Positions 40,527 to 49,442 of a DNA stretch of 64,000 nucleotides are shown piece by piece. Origin of the DNA: Synechococcus sp. HK05 (GTDB lineage: Bacteria; Cyanobacteriota; Cyanobacteriia; PCC-6307; Cyanobiaceae); NCBI RefSeq assembly GCF_019104765.1, contig NZ_JAHRXJ010000010.1:1-64000 (forward strand). The letters are read 5' to 3'. Every line of letters starts with the position of its first letter. Positions within the stretch are counted from its first letter, which is position 1. The translations under genes were made by a program, and so were the position numbers. The notes under the pieces were generated by a model. The model saw nothing but the letters and a program-made list of their open reading frames with translations, was not told the DNA's origin and made no database searches.

Positions 40527-41294
40527 ATGATGAGTCAAACCAGTGATGGAAGCCGTCCCGAAGGGCTCAAGATCCTGGTTGCCGACGATGAGGCCAACAT
40601 CCGCCGCATCCTCGAAACCCGCCTGACGATGCAGGGCCACGAGGTGCTGATGGCCAGCAATGGCGCCGAAGCGCTCGAGCTGTTCCGCGGCTCCGAGCCC
40701 GACCTGGTGGTGCTCGACGTGATGATGCCGGAACTGGACGGCTTCGCCGTGGTGGAGCGGATCCGGGCCCAATCGGAGGTGCCGATCATCCTGCTCACCG
40801 CCCTGGGCGATGTGGCCGATCGAATCACCGGGCTGCAGCTGGGCGCCGACGATTACATGGTGAAGCCCTTCAGCCCGAAGGAACTGGAGGCCCGGATTCG
40901 CTGCGTGATGCGCCGCGCCAGCACCAGCCAAGCCGGCGGTGGCAGCGGTGGTGGTTCAGCCGCCAATGTGGTGGTGGTGGGTGATCTGAGTGTGGATTTC
41001 AACCGCCGTCAGGCCTTCCGCGCCGAGGAACGCATCCGCCTCACCGGCATGGAATTCAACCTGCTGGAGCTGTTAATCAGCCGCTCCGGCGAGCCAATCA
41101 GCCGTCTCGACATGCTCGAGAAGGTGTGGGGCTACAAGCCAGAGCGCTCCTCCGACAGCCGGGTGGTGGATGTGCACATCTCACGGCTGCGGGCCAAGCT
41201 GGAACACGATCCCGAAAACCCTGAGCTGATCCTCACCGCCCGGGGAATGGGATACATGTTCCAGCGCATTGCCCAGGCGGTGAAGGTGGGCTGA
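40527..41294 (+). CDS. rpaB: RpaB-type response regulator
   Basis: A 255-residue OmpR-family regulator of photosynthesis and high-light genes. Receiver: ILVADDEANIRRILETRLTM, phospho-acceptor Asp64 in VVLDVMMPELDG, VKPFSPKELE. A Gly/Ser linker follows, then the winged helix with TGMEFNLLELLISRSG, LEKVWGYKPERSSDSRVVDV and ARGMGYMFQRIA. The YKPERSSDSRVVDVHISRLR stretch is close to RpaB/Ycf27. Start at 40527 or 40530. RpaB binds hli promoters in other cyanobacteria. Confidence 0.85.
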   Translation: MMSQTSDGSRPEGLKILVADDEANIRRILETRLTMQGHEVLMASNGAEALELFRGSEPDLVVLDVMMPELDGFAVVERIRAQSEVPIILLTALGDVADRITGLQLGADDYMVKPFSPKELEARIRCVMRRASTSQAGGGSGGGSAANVVVVGDLSVDFNRRQAFRAEERIRLTGMEFNLLELLISRSGEPISRLDMLEKVWGYKPERSSDSRVVDVHISRLRAKLEHDPENPELILTARGMGYMFQRIAQAVKVG

Positions 41295-41311
41295 GGAGCG
41301 GCGCTCCTCAG
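41291..41311. terminator. Bidirectional hairpin between rpaB and the DUF4912 gene
   Basis: CTGAGGAGC-GGC-GCTCCTCAG: a perfect 9-bp stem that contains the stop codons of both convergent genes. No T-run. Confidence 0.45.
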
Positions 41312-42300
41312 AACCACTCGGCCACGGCGTCTTCGCGGGTGTTCACACGCGCTTCGGGGGTGCGGCGCTCAAACTCGAGGCGAATCGAACGCTCCTGCTC
41401 GCCATCGGCAGCAACCGCACGGATCGGATAGAGCTGCTGGCCATCGCGGAACGGCACGTGCACCCGGAAAGTGCCGTCAGCCGACAGCGCCACCTGCTGA
41501 TCACCGATGAACAGGCTGGCGCTGGGGTCGGTGGCGCCATACACAATCAATTCCGCGTCGGCAACGAGCCAGAAGGAGCGCTGACGCACCAGGCCACTGC
41601 CGGATTCACTGCGGCCGCTGGCCCACACGCCGGCGCCCGAGTCGTTGAGGAGGCCCTGCTGGCCAGCATCGCCTTCATGCAGCACCTCGGAACCCACCCG
41701 GCGGCTGCGCAGCCCTGCCGCCGTGGCGATCTGATACACCTGCTCGTGCTGCACGCCGCCCCCACCGCCTTGCTCCGGCATGGCGAACTGCTGGGGTTGG
41801 TCGAGGCTGAAGGGCACAAACGCATCGGCCACCCGCTGGCTCGGCTCGAGGGCCGGCACCTGAGCCACGGCTGAAAACGCCAGGGAATACCAACCACCAT
41901 TGCGGAGGCGGAAGCCGAGCTCCACCCGGTAGTCGCGCCCATCCACGGGCACCGGCAGGAACCACTCGCTGGCGTGGTTGTCCACCACCAACTCCTGGAG
42001 CGCATGGGGGTGGGATTGATCCGCGGCCAAGCCAGTCACATCGGCCACCCGCAGACACAGGCTGGTGGCACCGGCCTGACGGGCCTTCTCGCGGTCGCTG
42101 TCGCTAATCGCCCAGAAGCAGTAAGCCCACTGGGGATCGCGGGGCAGAAACACCACGTGGGTGTTCACAGGAGCCGGTGCGGGCGCCATGGCGGGCACTG
42201 GCGAGGTTGAGGCAGGCGCAACAGACTTCGTTGTGCTCGAGCGCAGGGCTGAGGGGACCAACTTCTTCAGCCAGCTCAGCGGTCGCTTGGCCTCGGTCAT
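41308..42300 (-). CDS. DUF4912 protein
   Basis: A 330-residue protein with a DUF4912 domain (VVFLPRDPQWAYCFWAISDS, then WFLPVPVDGRDYRVELGFRL) and a C-terminal segment resembling a second sugar-binding-like or Ig-like fold (LIVYGATDPSASLFIGDQQV, VHVPFRDGQQLYPIRAVAAD). The N-terminus is basic and Ala/Pro-rich. Cyanobacterial DUF4912 proteins are of this size; function unknown. Confidence 0.75.
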   Translation of the reverse strand: MTEAKRPLSWLKKLVPSALRSSTTKSVAPASTSPVPAMAPAPAPVNTHVVFLPRDPQWAYCFWAISDSDREKARQAGATSLCLRVADVTGLAADQSHPHALQELVVDNHASEWFLPVPVDGRDYRVELGFRLRNGGWYSLAFSAVAQVPALEPSQRVADAFVPFSLDQPQQFAMPEQGGGGGVQHEQVYQIATAAGLRSRRVGSEVLHEGDAGQQGLLNDSGAGVWASGRSESGSGLVRQRSFWLVADAELIVYGATDPSASLFIGDQQVALSADGTFRVHVPFRDGQQLYPIRAVAADGEQERSIRLEFERRTPEARVNTREDAVAEWF

Positions 42301-42410
42301 CCCGTTGCTCCATTTACATCGCTCAATCGTCGCCGGATCCCCGGGTCGGGGAGCGCCCGTGTCAGCACATGCCTACGAGCGGTACGGTTGCCGAACGATG
42401 GAGGCAACAG

Positions 42411-43499
42411 ATGAAGCTGAAGCGGTCTTGGCTGGCAGGCCTGATCAGCTTCCTGGCCGTTGGGATCTTCAGCCTCACCACGCTGGGGGTGAACGACGAG
42501 CCAGCCCCAACCCTTAAACCGGCCCCTGCCGTGAGCCCGGCTCGACAGATCGAGACGGGCATGCACATCAAAAATATCTACAACCTGTCGCTGAAAGATA
42601 AAACGTTCAATGCAGAAGGATGGTTCTGGCTGAAATGGCCAGAATCCGTGCAGACGATCATCGAAACCAACCAGATCCCCATCACCGAATTGGTGGAGCT
42701 CGTGAATCAGGTGGAGGGCTTCGACTCACAAATTGAGCCCGACAGCAGCGAGCCTGAGCGGCTACCCGGCAATCGCTACCTTCAGGCCTTCAAATTCTCC
42801 AGCAAGTTTTACGACGACCAACAGAACCTGCGCGACTTCCCCTTCGAATCCCTGGAGCTGCCCATCTCAGTGGAAACACGTCCCTCGGTGTTTTCGATGG
42901 GATCGGAGGGAATCATCCTGGTTCCCAATCCCGATCTCAACGAAATCAAAGGCGATTCGATCAACCTGAATGGCTACAGCACGGAGGCAAGCCGTGTTTC
43001 CAGTGGGATTCACACCTACACCACCAGCTTCGGCGAAGAAGGTGTTGCCAATGCCGGCGACTACAGCATGGCAACCTTTGAAATCACCTATCGCACCAAC
43101 GGCTGGGCGGCCTTTTATCGGTTTGTGCTGCCCTGGATGGCCGTGATGGTGATCCTGCTGCTGGCACCCAATCTTGAAGGCGATCTCAACGACCTTCGCC
43201 TCGCGATTCCCTCAACCGCACTGCTCACGTTGGTGTTCCTGCAGGAGGGCGCCCATGCGGAACTTCCTGCGCTCGACTACCTCACTTTTCTCGACAAGCT
43301 CTATTTGTTTGGCTACCTGATGGCCACGGCTGAATTCTGGCTGTTCGTGTGGAGCACCAACCTGATCAGCCGCGCCCAAGAAAGCGATCATGCCGCCGTG
43401 ATGCAACGCATCAATCGCGTTGACCTCACTTACCAGATCACGACCATCGCCGGCGCCGTCTGCCTGCTGATCCTGGGGCGACTGGGCAGCGGCGGCTAA
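42411..43499 (+). CDS. Putative pentameric ligand-gated ion channel
   Basis: A 362-residue protein with a signal anchor (LAGLISFLAVGIFSLTTLGV), an extracellular beta-rich domain of about 200 residues (IKNIYNLSLKDKTFNAEGWF, then FPFESLELPISVE matching the FPFD region of the Cys-loop fold), and four membrane helices (FYRFVLPWMAVMVILLLAP, then LRLAIPSTALLTLVFLQEG as the pore-like second helix). This is the order in prokaryotic channels such as GLIC. Ligand unknown; family membership was judged by layout, not by search. Confidence 0.6.
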   Translation: MKLKRSWLAGLISFLAVGIFSLTTLGVNDEPAPTLKPAPAVSPARQIETGMHIKNIYNLSLKDKTFNAEGWFWLKWPESVQTIIETNQIPITELVELVNQVEGFDSQIEPDSSEPERLPGNRYLQAFKFSSKFYDDQQNLRDFPFESLELPISVETRPSVFSMGSEGIILVPNPDLNEIKGDSINLNGYSTEASRVSSGIHTYTTSFGEEGVANAGDYSMATFEITYRTNGWAAFYRFVLPWMAVMVILLLAPNLEGDLNDLRLAIPSTALLTLVFLQEGAHAELPALDYLTFLDKLYLFGYLMATAEFWLFVWSTNLISRAQESDHAAVMQRINRVDLTYQITTIAGAVCLLILGRLGSGG

Positions 43500-43521
43500 C
43501 TCAGCACCTCAACTCCGCGCT

Positions 43522-44409
43522 TCACTCCTCCAGCAACTGCTTGCGGGCGTCGGCCAAGGCATGTCGTGCGTCGTCACTCACCGTTGGATAGGCGAGGTTG
43601 AGGGATTCAAGCGCGTCAATCACAGCATCGGCCACCACTTGGCGGGTGAACCACTTGTGGTCGGCGGGCACCACATACCAAGGGGCCTGTTCCGTGGCGG
43701 TGTGGCGAATCATCTGCTGGTAGCTGTCCATGTAGGCGTCCCAGTGGGCCCGCTCACGGATATCCGCCGCCGAAAATTTCCAGTTCTTCTCCGGGTTGTC
43801 CAACCGTTCGAGAAAGCGCCTCTTCTGCTCTTTCTTCGACACATGCAAAAAAAACTTGCGCACCACCACGCCATTGCGGCCCAGGTAATCCTCGTAGTGG
43901 CGAATGTCGCGGTAGCGCTGCTGCCAGATGTCGTCGCCCACCAGCTCGGGGGGAATGGGTTGCCGGGCCAGGATGTCTGGGTGCACGCGCACCACCAGGG
44001 TTTCCTCGTAGTAGCTGCGGTTGAAGATGCCGATGCGTCCGCGCTCCGGCAGGCACTGGTTGGCGCGCCAGAGGTAATCGTGATCGAGATCGATGGCTGA
44101 AGGCGCTTTGAAGGAGCTCACCTGACAGCCCTGGGGATTCACCCCACTCATCACATGCTTGATCGTGCCGTCCTTACCGGCGGCATCCATGGCTTGAAAG
44201 ATGAGCAACAACGCCCAGCGGTCCTGGGCATAGAGCTTGTCTTGCAGCTCCGCCATGCGCTCCACCCCCTGCGCCAAAGCCTCGGCAGCCATCTGCTTGC
44301 CACCCGGCTGAGCGTGGTCGGTGCTGCCGGGATCGATGTGTTTGAGCGCAAAACCGTCGCCATTGCAGACGCGGAACTGACGGCTGATCTGATGACGGGA
44401 GTCGGCCAT
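43522..44409 (-). CDS. ppk2: Polyphosphate kinase 2
   Basis: A 295-residue PPK2-family enzyme that uses polyphosphate to phosphorylate nucleotides. Walker A-like FQAMDAAGKDGTIKHVMSG, the GVNPQGCQVSSFKAP loop, IGIFNRSYYEETLVVRVHP (Walker B/lid region) and FFLHVSKKEQKRRFLERLD are standard. Start at ATG 44409 removes an upstream unlike extension. PPK2 class I by length and motifs. Confidence 0.9.
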   Translation of the reverse strand: MADSRHQISRQFRVCNGDGFALKHIDPGSTDHAQPGGKQMAAEALAQGVERMAELQDKLYAQDRWALLLIFQAMDAAGKDGTIKHVMSGVNPQGCQVSSFKAPSAIDLDHDYLWRANQCLPERGRIGIFNRSYYEETLVVRVHPDILARQPIPPELVGDDIWQQRYRDIRHYEDYLGRNGVVVRKFFLHVSKKEQKRRFLERLDNPEKNWKFSAADIRERAHWDAYMDSYQQMIRHTATEQAPWYVVPADHKWFTRQVVADAVIDALESLNLAYPTVSDDARHALADARKQLLEE

Positions 44410-44496
44410 CGACACACAGGCGCTGTCAACAAGCTGGCGAGAACCTGGAGGGTTGTCAGCAGCGGCGCCACAATCGGTGGCGAACGGACCCGATCG

Positions 44497-44829
44497 ATGT
44501 TCCTCCGCCGCCCCCTGCATCGCACCCTCATGGCCCTGATGGTGCTCAGCGCCGGCTCCGCCGTGGCGGGCCAAAGCCTCTGGACCCTGGAGACGGGTGT
44601 GCAGTCGTGCATTGAAACCAGCAGCGCCCAGGCCTGCCGGCAAGCCGAAGCACGGGTGAGTTCGCTCAAGAGCAACCCCGCCTACAGCCGCAGCTCCCAC
44701 CTCTGCAAGGAAGAAATCAGCGAACTGGAAGAGCTGATCAAGCTGCTGCCGATGCGCGATGCCGTGCCCACCGAGGTGATGGCCTCAGTGGCTGACGTGC
44801 AGCAGGCCTGCCTGCCATACGGCTTCTGA
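44497..44829 (+). CDS. Secreted cysteine-containing hypothetical protein
   Basis: A 110-residue protein with an N-terminal signal peptide (LMALMVLSAGSAVAG) and a helical mature part with four cysteines (GVQSCIETSSAQACRQAEAR, HLCKEEISELEELIKLLP, QQACLPYGF), likely forming two disulfides. It starts on the opposite strand 87 bp beyond the PPK2 start. Typical of picocyanobacterial secreted proteins. Confidence 0.6.
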   Translation: MFLRRPLHRTLMALMVLSAGSAVAGQSLWTLETGVQSCIETSSAQACRQAEARVSSLKSNPAYSRSSHLCKEEISELEELIKLLPMRDAVPTEVMASVADVQQACLPYGF

Positions 44830-44919
44830 GGGCGGGTGCCAGCCAGGCAACCGGATTTCGGTTCACCAGCGAAAAACAATGCCGCCTAGTTGTCATCAGC
44901 TCTGCGCTGATGACACTGG

Positions 44920-45429
44920 ATGCCCCTGCCGATGCTGCTTGCTGCCACAACGCTGGAGTTGGGCATGGCCTCACCGCCGGCAACGCTGCAGCCGAGGCCA
45001 CTGCTCACCCTGGAGCGCACCGCACGGCGGCTGCCACGCACTGGGGACCCGATCTGGGATCTGCGGCTCGACATTCCCGGTGAGCCCGTGCGCCATTTCG
45101 ATGCCGTGAGTGGCCGGGCCGACCGCCAAGGCGCCAACCGCGATCAGATGGGCAGCGAAGCCCCTCTCCCCGTAGGCCGCTATCGCCTGGGTGCGATCGA
45201 ACCCCTGGGACCCCGCGACCCCAAGGAGCTGGGCCCGATCTGGATCGGCATCGAACCGGAATTCAGCACCGGCCGGCGTGTGCTGGGCATCCACCTTGAC
45301 CCCAGCGCGGGCCGCAACTGGAATAGCGGCACCGCCGGCTGCATCGGCCTGATCCGCTCCAACGACATGGTTGCCCTCGCCGAGCTGGTGCGCCGCAGCG
45401 GCACCAACACCCTGGTTGTGGCGCAGTAG
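44920..45429 (+). CDS. L,D-transpeptidase (YkuD-like)
   Basis: A 169-residue periplasmic protein that may crosslink peptidoglycan or attach proteins to it. The catalytic signature H-x-D plus S-x-x-G-C is present as LGIHLDPSAGRNWN and SGTAGCIGLIRSND; Cys is the nucleophile. Glycan-side preparation is suggested by LPVGRYRLG. The N-terminus is hydrophobic but a clean signal peptidase site is not obvious. ATG at 44920. Confidence 0.75.
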   Translation: MPLPMLLAATTLELGMASPPATLQPRPLLTLERTARRLPRTGDPIWDLRLDIPGEPVRHFDAVSGRADRQGANRDQMGSEAPLPVGRYRLGAIEPLGPRDPKELGPIWIGIEPEFSTGRRVLGIHLDPSAGRNWNSGTAGCIGLIRSNDMVALAELVRRSGTNTLVVAQ

Positions 45430-45547
45430 AGCCAGCGTTGCTAGCGATGGGGTACCGCCGAGGTGACGGCGCGGCCACCAGCGCCCCACTGCTCCAAGCC
45501 GGCGGCAATGGGCACCTCACTGAGATGCACCATTCCTCACACCACCC

Positions 45548-45571
45548 GCCCCGGCGCAAGCCGGGGCTTTT
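45548..45571 (+). terminator. Rho-independent terminator
   Basis: GCCCCGGC-GCAA-GCCGGGGC followed by TTTT, a perfect 8-bp stem with a tetraloop, after the L,D-transpeptidase gene and before the nitroreductase gene. Confidence 0.8.
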
Positions 45572-45597
45572 CGCATGGAGCGAGGCCAACACGGAGA

Positions 45598-46269
45598 ATG
45601 CAGGCCATCTGGCCCGATGGCATGCCCGCCGACTCCACCACCCTGCTCGAAGCCCTGCGTTGGCGGTACGCCACCAAAGCGTTTGACGCCAACCGGCAGA
45701 TTGATGCCCCCACCTGGAGCGCCCTGGAGGAGGCGCTGGTGCTCACCGCCTCCAGCTACGGCCTGCAGCCCTGGACGTTCCTGGTGATCACCGATGCAGC
45801 GATCCGCGCCGAGCTCCGCCCCCACTCCTGGAACCAGAGCCAGATCACCGATTGCTCCCATCTGGTGGTGCTGCTGAAGAAGCGCACGATCACCGCCTCC
45901 GATGCCGATCGCCTGATCCAGGCCACCGCAAGCACCCGCGGCATCGAGGCCAGCGTGCTCGATGGCTACCGCCAGATGATCCAGGTGGATCTGATCGATG
46001 GCCCCCGCAGCCAGATCATCAGCCAGTGGGCCGCCAACCAGGTGTACATCTCCCTGGGCAACCTGCTCACCAGCGCCGCCCTGCTGGGCGTGGACACCTG
46101 CGCGATCGAAGGCTTCAGCCCCGCCGACTACGACCGCATCCTTGGCCTGGAGACCAGCGACTACCAGAGCTGCGTGGTGTGCGCCTGCGGCTATCGCAGC
46201 GCCGACGACAAATACGCCAGCCTCGCCAAGGTGCGCTACGCCGCCAGCGATCTGATCGAACACCGCTGA
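45598..46269 (+). CDS. Nitroreductase family protein
   Basis: A 223-residue FMN-dependent NAD(P)H oxidoreductase of the NfsB type. RWRYATKAFDANRQI is the N-terminal FMN phosphate-binding part (RxSxRxF-like), SSYGLQPWTFLVITD follows, and ISLGNLLTSAALLGVDTCAI with EGFSPADYDRILGL matches the C-terminal core. Acts as a dimer in the cytoplasm. ATG at 45598 or 45622. Confidence 0.8.
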   Translation: MQAIWPDGMPADSTTLLEALRWRYATKAFDANRQIDAPTWSALEEALVLTASSYGLQPWTFLVITDAAIRAELRPHSWNQSQITDCSHLVVLLKKRTITASDADRLIQATASTRGIEASVLDGYRQMIQVDLIDGPRSQIISQWAANQVYISLGNLLTSAALLGVDTCAIEGFSPADYDRILGLETSDYQSCVVCACGYRSADDKYASLAKVRYAASDLIEHR

Positions 46270-46289
46270 TCCCCCATCCCCACAAAGCC

Positions 46290-46442
46290 ATGGCAAGCAA
46301 ATCCAAAACCCCAACCAAGGCACCGGTGGCGAAGCCTGTGCTCAGCGAAGGCGCCCAAATCAAGCTGCAGATCGCCGCCACCGTGTTTGTGCCGATGCTG
46401 GCGCTGGGGATCTGGCTCAACAGCAAAGGGTTCTTCAATTAA
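46290..46442 (+). CDS. 50-residue single-helix membrane protein
   Basis: A basic N-terminus (MASKSKTPTKAPVAKPVL) precedes one helix (IAATVFVPMLALGIWLNSKG). It begins 20 bp after the nitroreductase stop and may share its transcript. Short one-helix proteins of this kind are conserved in picocyanobacteria, but no role can be assigned. Confidence 0.5.
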   Translation: MASKSKTPTKAPVAKPVLSEGAQIKLQIAATVFVPMLALGIWLNSKGFFN

Positions 46443-46463
46443 CGGCGAATCAGCCCGAAACGC

Positions 46464-47513
46464 TCAACAGCAGCCGCCGGATTCTGCGGCAGCTGCTGTC
46501 ACCAAGCTGCGATCAAACGGAATCACGCTTCCGCAGCCTTCAAACAGGCCGTAGTGGCGATCGAAATCACCAATGAACTCGAAGTGCGAGGCAAACCGCG
46601 TTTGCTGCAACATTCGATAAGTGTTACCGCACACCGGAAATACCCGGCCGGCCTCGATGCTGTGGTGTTTGTCGAACTCCAGCCGCGTGGGTGATTCGCC
46701 AATGGAACCCCGGTAGATCACGGCCTGGCCATGGTCTTCGCAGGCATCTTCGAGTTCGGAGATGTTGAACAGGCGGTAGGTGGCGGAATAAAAGCGTGCT
46801 TCGCCCACAAGGGCGGCCAGCTCGGGCTCAGTGATCTCCAGCGGCCGGTCGCTCACCAGGCGCGGATCGGCAAAGCCGGCGGCGCGGGCCATGCGCAGGA
46901 AGTCGTTCCAATAGAGCGCGCCGCCCAGGCACTCGCCGTAGAGCACCGGATGGCTCTGCACCGCCGCCGGTAGGCGTCGATCGGCATACACATCGGAGAA
47001 ATAGAACTCTCCACCGGGCTTGAGCAGCCGCTGGGCACCCCGCAGCACCGCAGGCTTGTCGGTGGAGAGATTGAGCACACAGTTGCTCACGATCACATCG
47101 AAGCTGGCGGGCTCCAGATCCAGCGCCTCCAACGCTTCGATGCGCCCCTCCAGGAAACGCACGTTGGCGTAGCCGAACTGTTCGGCATGAAACGCTTCGT
47201 GCCGGCGCGCCACCTCCAACTGCTCCGGCGTCATATCGACACCCACCACCTCGCCGCTTCCGCCCACCAGCTGGGCCAGCAGATACACATCACGGCCGCT
47301 GCCGCTGCCGAGATCGAGGATCCGGCAGCCCTCCAACAGGGGCGGGCACACCAGGCCACAGCCGTAATAGCGGCTGCTCACCTCCGGATGCACCCGGGCC
47401 AGCAGTGGCTTCAGCCAAGCAGGCACCGCATCGGCATCACAGCAGGCGCTGGTTTTGAGATCGGCACTGCTCTGCAGCTCCTGGCCGTAGTAGGCCTGCA
47501 CCAACTCCTGCAT
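46464..47513 (-). CDS. arsM: Arsenite methyltransferase-like protein
   Basis: A 349-residue SAM-dependent methyltransferase that methylates As(III). Cysteine motifs are present: KTSACCDAD near the N-terminus, RYYGCGLVCPP and, late in the protein, FPVCGNTYRML. The SAM motif is ILDLGSGSGRDVYLLA. An N-terminal MQELVQAYYGQELQ supports ATG 47513. A C-terminal ESGGCC end is unusual. Assigned as ArsM by these cysteines. Confidence 0.8.
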   Translation of the reverse strand: MQELVQAYYGQELQSSADLKTSACCDADAVPAWLKPLLARVHPEVSSRYYGCGLVCPPLLEGCRILDLGSGSGRDVYLLAQLVGGSGEVVGVDMTPEQLEVARRHEAFHAEQFGYANVRFLEGRIEALEALDLEPASFDVIVSNCVLNLSTDKPAVLRGAQRLLKPGGEFYFSDVYADRRLPAAVQSHPVLYGECLGGALYWNDFLRMARAAGFADPRLVSDRPLEITEPELAALVGEARFYSATYRLFNISELEDACEDHGQAVIYRGSIGESPTRLEFDKHHSIEAGRVFPVCGNTYRMLQQTRFASHFEFIGDFDRHYGLFEGCGSVIPFDRSLVTAAAAESGGCC

Positions 47514-47574
47514 CGGTTCCTGAGGCTGATCGGGGCTTTGGCTCAACCGTAGGGAAAGGGGCTGTGCGAAGGGA

Positions 47575-48024
47575 TCAGCCGGGATCCTGCACGCTTTCGA
47601 GGGAAGGCCCAAAGGAGCGCCCACCCGCGGCCGGTTGATAAACGCCAGGCAACGACGGATCGGGAGCCAGCCAGGCGGGCAGGCGCTCACCCGCCTTCAG
47701 CAATGGCAGCGGGGCGGGGCCAGCCCAGCCGGCGGGACGGCTGACAGGTAGGGCGTAACGCAGCGTGATCGCGTCACCGGCCCGGAGCCGGGACGCGGCC
47801 GGCTGCCGCTTCACCTCCAGCACCTGGGCCTGGGCCCGCAGCTGCTCGGGCTCAGCGCCGGCGGCCATGGTGTGCACGCTGCGCACCAGCAGCTCCAACA
47901 CGTAAGGCGCCTGGCGCTGCTCCTGGCCATACACCCAGGGGGGCAGCTCAGCGTGAGCGCTGGGCAACCAGCCCAGGGCGATGGCGCCCAAGACGGGCAG
48001 CAGCGGCAAGCGAGGTGCGTTCAT
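47575..48024 (-). CDS. Secreted hypothetical protein
   Basis: A 149-residue protein with a signal peptide ([20 protein letters not shown]), then a Pro-rich beta-type domain ([32 protein letters not shown]). No cysteine pair or catalytic motif is seen. It is divergent from cpcB, with only 65 bp between their starts. Confidence 0.55.
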   Translation of the reverse strand: MNAPRLPLLPVLGAIALGWLPSAHAELPPWVYGQEQRQAPYVLELLVRSVHTMAAGAEPEQLRAQAQVLEVKRQPAASRLRAGDAITLRYALPVSRPAGWAGPAPLPLLKAGERLPAWLAPDPSLPGVYQPAAGGRSFGPSLESVQDPG

Positions 48025-48089
48025 CACCACACGCTCGCGGGGTCAGCATGCCGGTTCCTAGATTCATAACCTCGAGAACACAGTTCTTC

Positions 48090-48608
48090 ATGTTCGACGC
48101 CTTTACCAAGGTTGTTGCCCAGGCCGACGCCCGCGGCGAATTCCTGAACGCTGGTCAGATCGATGCCCTCGCCGCCATGGTGGCCGAGAGCAACAAGCGC
48201 ATGGATGCCGTGAACCGCATCACCTCCAATGCGTCCAAGATCGTCACTGGCGCAGCCCGTGATCTCTTCGATCAGCAGCCCGCCCTGATCGCCCCCGGCG
48301 GCAACGCCTACACCCACCGCCGCATGGCTGCCTGCCTGCGCGACATGGAGATCATCCTCCGCTACGTGACCTACGCCGTGTTCACCGGCGATGCGTCCGT
48401 GCTGGAAGACCGCTGCCTGAACGGCCTGCGTGAGACCTATCTGGCCCTGGGCGTGCCTGGCGCTTCCGTGGCTGAAGGCGTGCGCAAGATGAAGGACGCC
48501 GCCATCGCGATCGCCAACGACCGCAACGGCATCACCCCCGGCGACTGCTCCGCTCTGATGAGCGAGATCGGCACCTACTTCGATCGCGCTGCTGCCGCTG
48601 TTGCCTGA
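48090..48608 (+). CDS. cpcB: C-phycocyanin beta subunit, without a neighbouring alpha gene
   Basis: A 172-residue light-harvesting protein of phycobilisome rods, the exact length of CpcB. Chromophore cysteines at 82 ([13 protein letters not shown]) and 153 ([11 protein letters not shown]) are present, as is Asn72 in [12 protein letters not shown], the usual methylated asparagine. It starts [16 protein letters not shown]. No cpcA follows: downstream is a hairpin and a minus-strand thiol-oxidoreductase gene. Upstream leader is only 65 bp. The copy appears intact, so it may be a second beta gene. Confidence 0.9.
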   Translation: MFDAFTKVVAQADARGEFLNAGQIDALAAMVAESNKRMDAVNRITSNASKIVTGAARDLFDQQPALIAPGGNAYTHRRMAACLRDMEIILRYVTYAVFTGDASVLEDRCLNGLRETYLALGVPGASVAEGVRKMKDAAIAIANDRNGITPGDCSALMSEIGTYFDRAAAAVA

Positions 48609-48627
48609 TTCAGGCCAACACGCCCCC

Positions 48628-49020
48628 TCAGGCCTGCCGGAGTCCCGTTTGATCGGGATCCTCCGGCAGGCCCTTCCATTGCAGAGCGGTGCGCCGCGCC
48701 CAGAGCAACAGCGGATAGAGCTGCCGGGAGCGCGGCGGCGCCGCAAACAGCTGGCCGAGCAACGCCAGCAATGGGTCGCTGGGCTGCAGACGCTGGCATA
48801 GCTCCGCAATCGCCTCGGCACCATGCCAGGCCTGATCTCCCTCCAGCAGCACCGCACCGCGCGCCAGATCCAAACCACGCGCCTTCAGCTGGGTCCGCAG
48901 GCTGTGATCGGCGCGACCATCGCAGATCTGCAGCTCCGGCAAACCACCCACCAGCTCACTGCGGAGCGCGAAGTGGCGGCAGAACGGACAGCCGCCGTCG
49001 TAAACGAGCACCAGGGACAT
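48628..49020 (-). CDS. DCC-family thiol-disulfide oxidoreductase
   Basis: A 130-residue DUF393 (DCC) protein. It begins MSLVLVYDGGCPFCRHFAL, containing the family motif with a thioredoxin-like CPFC. The later part (DGRADHSLRTQLKARGLDL, LLEGDQAWHGAEAIAELC) fits. Substrate unknown. The ATG at 49020 is chosen. Its 3' end contains the cpcB hairpin. Confidence 0.75.
   Translation of the reverse strand: MSLVLVYDGGCPFCRHFALRSELVGGLPELQICDGRADHSLRTQLKARGLDLARGAVLLEGDQAWHGAEAIAELCQRLQPSDPLLALLGQLFAAPPRSRQLYPLLLWARRTALQWKGLPEDPDQTGLRQA
48631..48672 (+). terminator. Strong hairpin after cpcB
   Basis: GGCCTGCCGGAG pairs with CTCCGGCAGGCC, and an inner TCCCG/CGGGA pair extends the stem. No T-run. It overlaps the end of the minus-strand DCC gene. 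Confidence 0.6.
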
Positions 49021-49082
49021 TCCGCCATCCTGACGGTCGCCGCCGATCTGATGTGACCCGCCAGCCCCGGCTCCAGCCAGCC

Positions 49083-49442
49083 ATGCAAACACTGCTGGCT
49101 GCGCTGCTGGTCGTGCTCATCCCCCTGCTACCGCTGCTCCACCCAGCGAGCGCCGAAGCCGCCGAGCAGTACCTCTGCGCCGGTGATCCCCTCAGCGCGG
49201 AGGTGGTTGCCGGTGCCGTGGATGCCCCAGGCATTCCCAACAGCAGCGGGGGCACCGTTCCGGGAGCCTTCATCGTGCTGCAGTGGCGCGGCGTGAGCCT
49301 GCAGCTACCGCGCACCAACAACGCCGGCGTACCCAGCTACAGCGATGGCCGCTGGTGGTGGCAGGCCCTCGATCCCGACCAGCCCGACTTCGCCCAGCGG
49401 CGTGGCGACTGGGAGAGCTATCGCTGCGAGCGGCCCCGTTAG
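49083..49442 (+). CDS. Secreted hypothetical protein
   Basis: A 119-residue protein with a signal peptide (LLAALLVVLIPLLPLLHPAS) and a short mature domain with two cysteines (EQYLCAGDPLSAEVVAG, ESYRCERPR) that could form one disulfide. WRGVSLQLPRTNNAGVPSYS lies between. Common type of small secreted picocyanobacterial protein. Its end overlaps the MFS gene on the other strand by four bases. Confidence 0.55.
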   Translation: MQTLLAALLVVLIPLLPLLHPASAEAAEQYLCAGDPLSAEVVAGAVDAPGIPNSSGGTVPGAFIVLQWRGVSLQLPRTNNAGVPSYSDGRWWWQALDPDQPDFAQRRGDWESYRCERPR

